Source of the DNA: Mantis religiosa
Taxonomy: Eukaryota > Arthropoda > Insecta > Mantodea > Mantidae
Assembly (NCBI GenBank): GCA_030765055.1
Contig: CM060953.1
Coordinates: forward strand, 185,961,268 to 186,025,267
Direction of reading: 5' to 3'
Length of the DNA: 64,000 nt
Every line of letters starts with the position of its first letter. Position 1 is the first letter of the stretch. A program made the translations under genes and the position numbers. The notes beneath the pieces were generated by a model that did not search any database, was not told where the DNA came from, and saw only the letters and a list, made by a program, of their open reading frames with translations. Positions 57,137-64,000 of this stretch are shown here, one piece after another.

Positions 57137-57560
57137 GTAAATTAAAAAAAAATTAAAGATCTTGTTCACACAACTTTTACTCTGTATCTGGCCAACTTCT
57201 AAGAATTATGTTTCTTTTCTAGTATTCCGAAGTATCCGAAGTTAATTTTTAAGTAGTCCAGTAACCAATTGAGTTTTAGGCATCGGTTCCTTTGGTAAAT
57301 AATTTCTTGCTGAGTTTGCCTAAATATTTAATTAAACTGACTTAAGTAATTGCTGTTCCTAACGTATAAACATTTAATGTTATGTTAAGAAAGTGAATAC
57401 TTTTGTAGCATTTTAACATCAGGGCTGGTTATTACAGTGCGATCCATATAATTCTGAACCATTTCAATAGGCCATAACTTTCGAACCAATAATAGGACAC
57501 ACGTGCAACTTTGGGAGAATATAATACACAATTGGGAGATTACATTACACTATTTACATC

Positions 57561-57975
57561 TCATAAAAAATGTTGGAAGTGTCCTCCAACAGCATCTATA
57601 CATGTTTGTACTCGTCTCACCATATTTTCTGAAGTTTTAAGGAGAGTATCCTCACCAATGTTACTTATTTCGGTTTGAATGGATTCCTTGAGAACATCAA
57701 TTGTCCGTGGCCTATTCTTGTACATTCTATTTTTAAATATCCCCACAAGGAAAGATCCGGTGAGGTTAGGTCAGGGGATCTGGGGATCCACAGATTTTTT
57801 GAGATTATTCGATTATCAAATAAATTGGTTACAAGTTCCATGGTGTCATTAGATGTATGGCAAGTTGCTCCATCTTGCTGGAAATAACCTTCTGTCAATT
57901 CGATATCATCCAGCTGCTCCACAAATGTCTTGAAGATACCCATATAAACTTCGGTGTCTACAGCTGTATTAAAGA
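57561..57975 (-). pseudogene. Transposase C-terminal remnant (Tc1/mariner superfamily)
   Basis: The frame from 57943 encodes LTEGYFQQDGATCHTSNDTM and WIPRSPDLTSPDLSLWGYLK, carrying the last two catalytic acidic positions; I count 38 residues between them. After a one-base shift near 57740, NRPRTIDVLKESIQTEISNI, RRVQTCIDAVGGHFQHFL and a stop complete the C-terminus. The N-terminal DNA-binding domain is absent. The last 20 or so codons lie inside the inverted terminal arm. Confidence 0.8.
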
Positions 57976-58064
57976 AAATGGAACCAATAATCCATAGATG
58001 CCGCTGGAGGACACTTCCAACATTTTATCTGAGATAAAAATAGTGTAATGTAAGCTTCCAGTTG

Positions 58065-59538
58065 ATATTTAAGCAATAAAAGGGGGAGGGTTTATATGGC
58101 ATTTATTGATTTAGAAAAAGCATTCGATACAATTAATAGAGAGGTATTGTGGATAAAATTATATAACAAAGAGTTAAGTTGTAAATTTATTGAAATACTG
58201 CGCAAAATATATCACGATAGTGAGTTCTGCATCAAGCTGCAGGGAAACAAAGTAACTGATTGTATAGAGAGCAAGGTGGGTGTAAGACAAGGATGTAAAC
58301 TCAGTCCGGTGCTAATTAACCTTTTTATGAATGATATTCTAGAGGAGATTCCTAAAAATAGGGTTCACTCACCAGTTATTCACAACAAAGAAATCTCAGG
58401 GTTTTTATTTGCAGAAGACTTAGTAGTTGGTTCTATATCTGTTGGAGGGCTGAGAAGGGCAATTGAAGCAGGTTGAGAGTTAACGAAAAGGAAGCGGAGA
58501 TCATGGTTTTTAAGAAAGGTTATAGATTGCGTAAAGATGAGAAATGGGAGATAAATGGAAGAGAAATAGAGGTTGTGAAGAGATTTGATTATTTGAGGAT
58601 AAGATTGAGCTGTGATGGTAAATGTACTGAACAGAAAAACTTGGCTCTAGCAAAAGGTAAAATCGTCATGAGTATTGTAAGAGCATGTTTAAGGAAATTA
58701 CCTGACATTGAAAACAATATTATCAAGGAATGTTTTCTTTTGCAGATGAGAAGCAAATGGGGAGAGTCTTGGGCGCAAAAAGTAAGGGAACTGATGGAAC
58801 AGATAGGTATGGGACATATTTGGAGAAACGAGTAGTATTATTATGGGTACTTTTGGAAAGAGGTAGAATTAAGGCTGGAAGATTTAGATAGCCAAGTTAT
58901 ATTTACCAGTGTAAGGGAGAAAAGATCATTGAGGACATACAGGGAAATAAAGACAGTGTGGGGGAGGGAGAAGTAGATAGATGTCTGCAATAAGTCAGGG
59001 CGAGAAGAATTTGCCTGGGCAAGGACAGGATTAGAAATTTGAAAGGCATTAGATATGATAAGGATACAGGGAAATGCCCAATGTGTGGAGAAGAGGATAC
59101 AGATTGGCGTAGTATACTTTACTGCAAACAAACAAAGATATGGAGAGAACAAATTTGGCAACAAAAGTGGGACAGTTTTAGGGATGGGGGACTCATTAAT
59201 AGTAAATAAAATGTTATTGGTAAAAGGAGAAAAGAATGTAAGGAATATAAGTGAATATCTGAGTAAAGTTAGAGAGAAATGACTTAGATTGATGAAGAAT
59301 AACTAACAATTAAGGCCTGGAACACTAGAACGAGGGATACAAGGTTGAGGAGAGTCCTCAATACACGGAAAACCAGGAGTTATGTGTATCGAGACCGAGA
59401 CTTGGGGCAAGCAGGTAGAAAGGGTATGTTAGATGTGAATAAGTGATTTTGTTATTGTGTGAAAGAAATGTTACAAATGTCAATGTATCAATGAAATTGT
59501 ATGCAGAAGAAAGATGAAAAATAAATACTAAATACAAG
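58065..59538 (+). mobile_element. 5'-truncated LINE (non-LTR retrotransposon), 1474 bp
   Basis: Flanked by an imperfect 12-bp duplication AGCTTCCAGTTG (58053-58064) and AGCTCCCAATTG (59539-59550). It begins within the reverse transcriptase palm and ends with AATAAATACTAAATAC, an A-rich simple tail. A second fragment of the family is at 48600-49250 on the minus strand. Confidence 0.85.
58096..59280 (+). pseudogene. LINE reverse transcriptase, truncated and frameshifted
   Basis: Palm motif A: MAFIDLEKAFDTINREVLW (Asp present). Motif B: GVRQGCKLSPVLINLFMNDI. Motif C: FLFAEDLVVG, where the usual FADD reads FAED, so the first of the paired aspartates is changed to Glu-Asp order. After a frameshift near 58470 the frame continues LRVNEKEAEIMVFKKGYRLR and EVVKRFDYLRIRLSCDGKCT (thumb region). 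Further downstream in broken frames come FAWARTRIRNLKG and KCPMCGEEDTDW, a C-terminal zinc-like motif. The fingers domain and endonuclease are missing, so it is inactive. Confidence 0.88.
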
Positions 59539-59873
59539 AGCTCCCAATTGTCTACTATATTGTCCCAAAGTTGTACGTGTGTCCTGTTATTTTTTGAAAA
59601 GTTATGGCCTATTGAAGTACTTCAGGTTTATATGTAATGTACTATAGAATTCCCGATGTTATATTGCTTTTAAAGACACTAATACATTAACTGACTGTGA
59701 AACACAAACGTAGTAAGATGTTTCAGACTCAGACTCCACGGAAAACAATTAATTGGATGTTGAAGGTAAATGGAAAACACAAAACGAAGTTTGCCAAGGG
59801 ATCTTTACAGCAGCTAAGCAGAAAGAAGAATAAAGGAACAAAAGGAAATAAATTGGGCGAGAAGCTATGTGTT

Positions 59874-59998
59874 ACTTAAAAGAGTGTTACAGATCCAGTT
59901 GGCTTGTTAACAAGGGGATGAGGGAAGTATTCTTTAAGATGCAGTTGGCTTTAAAGAAGTCAGGAAGTGAAACAAGTGTATCGTAAATGTTACGATAT
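59874..59998 (+). repeat. Dispersed 125-bp repeat, copy 1
   Basis: AAAAGAGTGTTACAGATCCA, GGGGATGAGGGAAGTATTC and GTTGGCTTTAAAGAAGTCAG are all found again at 62001-62125 in the same order and orientation. Family unknown. Confidence 0.85.
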
Positions 59999-60419
59999 GG
60001 ACGTGTGAATACGTCGAAAAGTCGAATTTTTTGTTTTATGTCTTATAAAAATCTGCAAGATATTACGAATCCAATGATATATTGCATCATACGTATTCTT
60101 AATATTCAAGCCCTTTAAATGGTGATTTAAATATGGCGTCACTATGTCCACGCCCCCTTTTAAATACATACATAACAATTAAAATTAAAATTGTTATAAC
60201 TTTGTGATTTGTGGTAGCAGAGCTATGCGGTAAATTTTATGCTTGCTGTTGGTATCTCTGCTACAGATTTAGCTGCATTAGTTTTTTAGAACGCTCTCAC
60301 AATATGGCGAATTGTTTACATTTGAAGTGCATGTGGATTATAGTTGCAGTTTTGTTTACAGTTCAAATTATCGACTTTAGTGTTATTTATTCAAGGTGAT
60401 TTGAAACTTTACTATAAAC

Positions 60420-60644
60420 ATGGGTAGAGTAAACCGTTTTGGGTGGAGAAAGGCAGTGTTTTGTGGTAAAAACACAAAAAACAGTGACATTGAAAGTGTA
60501 TCTAGCCTTCCTAGTTGCAGTAAATTTTCAGCTTCTAGAAAAAAATTGCCTCACATTCAACCAAATGATGACAACATCTTTTGCGTAGATAACAGTGGAG
60601 CTCAGAAAAGTTTTGTAACTGTAGATCTATCATTGTTATCCTAA
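60420..60644 (+). pseudogene. Possible N-terminal fragment of a Mutator-like transposase
   Basis: A 74-codon frame starting MGRVNRFGWRKAVFCGKN, with SKFSASRKKL and ending FVTVDLSLLS. The basic start, the SAS-KKL patch and the VDL-LS ending resemble, from memory, the N-terminus of insect Mutator-like proteins. It stops before the diagnostic cysteine pairs, so the call is weak. No terminal repeats were seen. Confidence 0.3.
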
Positions 60645-61174
60645 CTGGTGTAGAGAAGTACAGGATTATGGTGCAGGGATGTTGTAACTTTTGCTGAGTT
60701 AGCTGAAAAACCTGTTTTAGTTTTTTGCATATTCCCACAAGTTGCAATTTTACATGTTTGGGTACAGATTTCTCAGAAAGCAGTTATGTTAGAGGTCTGA
60801 AACTTTTGTAGTGTCACAAGTCATTATGTTTAATAAAATGACCGTAAAGATATTTTCAGGTAAAACATTTTGAATTTTTAACAAAATTTAAAATCTGTCC
60901 ATTTTAAAGGAAAGAATAATGGTATGAAATTTAAAATTTTTTGTCTATATACTTCACTATATAAAAATTCTAACACTGTCATTTTATGCATCACTGAGTA
61001 CTTTATTTCTCCTAAATAATTGGATTCTTTGTGAAAAAAAAAAATATGGGGGTTATATGTAACTAAATAATAAGACGTGTTTAGAAAATTTCGTTTGTTG
61101 ACATCATCTTAGAAAGCATCTGAGAGAAGTTATGAATTTATATTACATGTTTTGCTTTATCAACATATTAAGAA
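60645..61174. other. No gene recognised
   Basis: AT-rich noncoding sequence, perhaps the flank of the fragment to its left. Confidence 0.35.
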
Positions 61175-61905
61175 ATTGTGGAAACGTAGAGTCAGACTGA
61201 AAACTTCAATGCCATAGCCGGGATTTGAACCAAGGATCTTCTGGTTTCCGTCCAGCCGCACTACCATTGTGCTATTATGGCCAACGTGTCGATATGACAT
61301 TAAATTCTCCAACTGAATCGTATTTTCCCGGTAAACCACTTAGGAGTTCTCATAAACACATGAGACAACTACCGTAATGACGACTTACTATGCTGTAAGT
61401 ACTTTAAGGCCCGGGCTTTATAGTTAACCACTATTAGGTTAATTAATGGAAATTAATTATTCTTTCACACTGGCCGTGTGTAGGCTAAATTGTGGAAACG
61501 TAGAGTCAGACTGAAAAATTCAATGCCATAGCCGGGATTTGAACCACGGATCTTCTGGTTTCCGTCCAGCCGCACTACCTTTGTGCTACTGTGGCCAACG
61601 TGCCGATATGACATTAAATTCTCCAACTGACTCGTATTTTCCCGGTAAACCACTTAGGAGTTCTCATAAACATATGAGACAACTACCTTAATGGCGACTT
61701 ACTACATGTAAGTAGTTTAAGGCCCGGTTAATTAATTTATTAGGTTAATTAATGGAAATTAATTATTCTTTCACACTGGCCGTGTGTAGGCCATGGCATT
61801 GAATTTTTCAGTCTGACTCTACGTTTCCACATTTTAGCCTACACACGGCCAGTGTGAAAGAATAATTAATTTCCATTAATTGACCTAATATTAAGAAATA
61901 GTTGC
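61175..61905 (-). repeat. SINE3 tandem duplication (314-bp period) plus inverted fragment
   Basis: Unit 1 is 61175-61488 and unit 2 is 61489 to about 61790, nearly identical. Each carries on the minus strand a tRNA-like head: ATAGCACAATGGTAGTGCGG (A box) and TTGGTTCAAATCCCGG (B box). From about 61790 to 61905 an inverted fragment repeats the tail-to-head junction (GTAGGCTAAAATGTGG on its own strand), so it was copied from an already tandem arrangement. Confidence 0.85.
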
Positions 61906-62000
61906 TTGTTAGATGGTATGAATTTCATTGCCCTGTGACAAAGCAAACCCATGAATTTTGATTTTTCAGAAACATTGTGCTTTCCATACGTCCCTCTGTC

Positions 62001-62125
62001 CTTAAAAGAGTGTTACAGATCCAGTTGGCTGGTTAACAGGGGGATGAGGGAAGTATTCTTTAAGATACAGTTGGCTTTAAAGAAGTCAGGAAGTGCAACA
62101 AGTGTGCCATAAAGGTTACGATATA
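62001..62125 (+). repeat. Dispersed 125-bp repeat, copy 2
   Basis: Direct copy of 59874-59998 with a few substitutions. Confidence 0.85.
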
Positions 62126-62375
62126 ATAATCCATATCTAAAAAAGAGAGAGTTCAATTTGATTTAAGCCCATTATGACTTTCCCATAATTTTAAGAATAG
62201 TGTTGTGATATGTTTTATAAATTGTAGAGGTACATGTTGAACTTCTGCACTTTTCTCAAAAAATGTCCAAGGATGGAGATATGTTTAGAACTTTAAATAA
62301 AGCGCACAGACAAAGAATGAGAGAACTTTCGACACGTACAAGAGCTAAGAAACATCTCTAAGTACTTTGCGTAGT

Positions 62376-62410
62376 CCTACCAGGGCCGATCAACAAAGAC
62401 ACAGACTGAT
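62376..62410 (+). mobile_element. Solo mariner terminal repeat fragment
   Basis: TACCAGGGCCGATCAACAAA then GACACAGACT resembles the left end of the mariner at 62886 (TACGAGAGCTGATCAGCAAA) in the same orientation. No coding sequence is attached. Confidence 0.45.
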
Positions 62411-62439
62411 GAACTGATAATCGTGTAGTGATTTGAAGC

Positions 62440-62606
62440 TGAATTCCTTTGTTTCTTTACGCGTGGTTAAGCCACGAGAGACTGTGAGAGTGTATGTTAT
62501 ATCATCCTGCTGCAAAGGTGTGTACAAACTGTCTTTCTATGGAAATAAAGAGCATTTTGAATTTCTGCAAACTGGACTTATAATTTTACGAAACCACAGA
62601 GTTACA
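62440..62606 (+). mobile_element. Possible 3' part of a third related LTR
   Basis: GGAAATAAAGAGCATTTTG, ACTGGACTTATAATTTTACG and CACAGAGTTACA then ATAT parallel the last 70 bases of the solo LTRs at 45409 and 17351 and have the same ATAT flank. The 5' end and left duplication were not found. Confidence 0.45.
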
Positions 62607-62885
62607 ATATTATAAAAATATTAAAAATTGTCGTACAAAACATTTATAATCTATGTTTTTACTAAGAACAAAAGATACTGGAGGCTTTGAATACCAAAGA
62701 ATCGTAACTTCGGTGATGTAAGAATAACAAATGCCAAACTATATGTCAAAATGAGTGATTCAGCTGAGGAAAGTTTTATGCCTGAAGAAATTCAAAAGAA
62801 TCTCGAAGTCCTAATCTTAGTTTCATAATTTACCAGTAATAATCGACTGTAACCAGAATAATAAAATATATTTCTCTGCATTGTA

Positions 62886-63345
62886 CGAGAGCTGATCAGC
62901 AAAGACTGAGACTCATTTTTTTCACAGATGTTTATTACTGCAATACAATATTTACATGATCTTTGTCAAATTAGTCCTCTCCTACTTCAATGGACTTTTT
63001 ATAGCGTCTCTGTCAGTCCTTGAACACCTGCTGCAGACCATTTTTTGTCAGATCCTTGAGAATCGCCTCACTTTACTTGAGTACTGTTTCAGAGTTCTCA
63101 AATCGAATACCCCTAAGCTTTGCCTTTAGTGTTGGGAATAGAAAAAGTCACAGGGTGCAAGATCGGGACTATAATGTGGACGTGGTACACAGGTAACGTT
63201 GAATCGAGCCAGAAACTGCATGACTTGATTTGCGACGTGAGGCCGTGCATTGTCATGATGAAGTCGCTACCCAGTCCGAGAAAGCTCTGGTCGTTTCTTT
63301 GCGATGTGCTTCCTCAGTGTAGCCAAAAAAGGCTTTTTTTCCTTA
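62886..63345 (-). mobile_element. Mariner 3' half, truncated
   Basis: The terminus CGAGAGCTGATCAGCAAAGA follows TA at 62884-62885. On the minus strand it carries the C-terminal half of a transposase and ends near 63345 without a second inverted repeat. Confidence 0.8.
62950..63340 (-). pseudogene. Mariner transposase C-terminal half (DD34D)
   Basis: Encodes ATLRKHIAKKRPELSRTG, a stop where a Trp is expected, then RLHHDNARPHVANQVMQFLA and PRPHYSPDLAPCDFF with 34 residues between the second and third Asp. A one-base loss after CDFF shifts the frame to FPTLKAKLRGIRFENSETVL, and further stops follow (for example before SEAILKDLTKNG). The DNA-binding domain and first Asp are missing. Confidence 0.85.
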
Positions 63346-64000
63346 CAAATTAAGGGCTAGCTGCAAATACACACGAAAGCCACTTCTGAAAATTAGAAAA
63401 GTTGAGACTCATTTCAAAAGTTTGGAGAAGCTATTTAAAAATAAAGTTAGACGAACGTAATGTACCAGATTAGTCGTACTAGCACTTTTGAAGTTGGCAG
63501 AAGAAAAGGCGCGACGCAAGTTGTTTGTAATACCAAGTATTTGCACCAGCAAATGTATTACATAGAAACTTCCTGAAACGTGACTTTTTATGTTCTCCCT
63601 TTATTTTTATAGCAGCCACAAATATTTACACAATGGTTTAAATTTACAGCTCATGAATCAAAATTCTGTTTACTAAAGTAGGGCCATTCACTAAAACAAC
63701 TTTATATACGATAATATAATTCATTATTTGTGTATGTTCGCCATCTGTACTTGAAAGTTATAGACCTGGTGCACGTAAAAATAATGACGTCACGAGAAAA
63801 AAAGACTAAAGTTGTGACCTACCGGAACTGGTTACATATTAACTACAGAAAAGACCCAACAATGTATTTGTGTATCAACTGTTTCAAGTTTCTCTAAAAA
63901 TTTCATTCAGTAAATACAGGGAGCGTTGCTTTTCCTTAGAATTTGTATTACTCTATAACCTTTACTCATATTTCTAAAATAGAGGCGCTTAAACTGGTAC
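63346..64000. other. No gene recognised
   Basis: AT-rich sequence to the edge of the window. Confidence 0.4.

Larger units (their letters stand above)
57435..59644 (-). mobile_element. DNA transposon with ~160-bp inverted ends, split by a LINE
   Basis: Left arm 57435-57600 (CAGTGCGATCCATATAATTC, then TCAATAGGCCATAACTTT, GACACACGTGCAACTTTGGG, ACATTACACTATTTACATCT, GTTGGAAGTGTCCTCC). The right arm is the reverse complement in two pieces, 58004-58064 and 59539-59644, separated by a LINE. TA flanks both ends. Without the LINE the element is about 725 bp and holds only the C-terminal part of its transposase. A solo end of the same family lies at 9283. Confidence 0.85.

Overview
The window looks like intergenic DNA from a large, repeat-rich animal genome, almost certainly an insect and possibly a hemimetabolous one such as a cockroach or relative. 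The base composition is AT-rich. There are several families of tRNA-derived SINEs, at least nine mariner relics of several subfamilies, a Tc1-like element, Penelope-like elements with a GIY-YIG domain, and 503-bp solo LTRs with 4-bp ATAT target duplications. No bacterial operons, rRNA, true tRNA genes or CRISPR arrays are visible. The species call is inference only. Almost all recognisable coding sequence belongs to transposable elements, and nearly all of it is broken.

Layout. 1-1.04 kb holds a compact minus-strand locus: a three-exon ORF with two introns of about 80 bp, and a second ORF that overlaps its end and runs off the left edge. I do not recognise either product. 2.9-4.5 kb and 6.2-8.6 kb are tandem arrays of a roughly 107-bp unit. 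9.4-10.9 kb is a complete mariner relic. 11.6-13.1 kb is a third array of the same unit, in the opposite orientation and with a nested SINE. 14.3-15.5 kb and 16.8-18.3 kb are two more mariners; the second is internally deleted and split by a solo LTR. 20.4-21.6 kb is a fourth array, preceded by the tRNA-like SINE head from which the satellite seems to derive. 22.1-24.0 kb has a SINE, a mariner tail and a LINE tail. 25.95-28.1 kb is a mariner 5' end whose DNA-binding-domain segment has been tandemly amplified to 17 exact 105-bp units. 29.3-32.1 kb has a nearly intact Tc1-like element next to a mariner. 33.0-33.8 kb and 43.2-44.9 kb carry two Penelope-like elements with hammerhead-ribozyme-like termini; the second contains two later insertions. 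35.9-37.4 kb has a Mutator-like transposase remnant and a 1.07-kb hairpin with a SINE in its loop. 44.9-45.4 kb is the second solo LTR. 46.8-48.1 kb is a complete mariner relic. 48.6-49.3 kb and 58.1-59.5 kb are pieces of one LINE family, the second inserted in a terminal repeat of a DNA transposon. 50.6-51.3 kb is a hAT-like MITE candidate. 52.2-52.4 kb is the best candidate for an exon of an ordinary host gene. 52.9-54.2 kb is a DNA transposon remnant. 56.3-57.1 kb has SINEs and a short satellite array. 61.2-61.9 kb is a tandem SINE duplication with an inverted fragment, and the window closes with another mariner tail.

The elements do not form a pathway. The recurrent theme is nesting, and conversion of transposon parts into tandem arrays: one SINE body became a satellite in five places, and one mariner DNA-binding domain became a 17-unit array.
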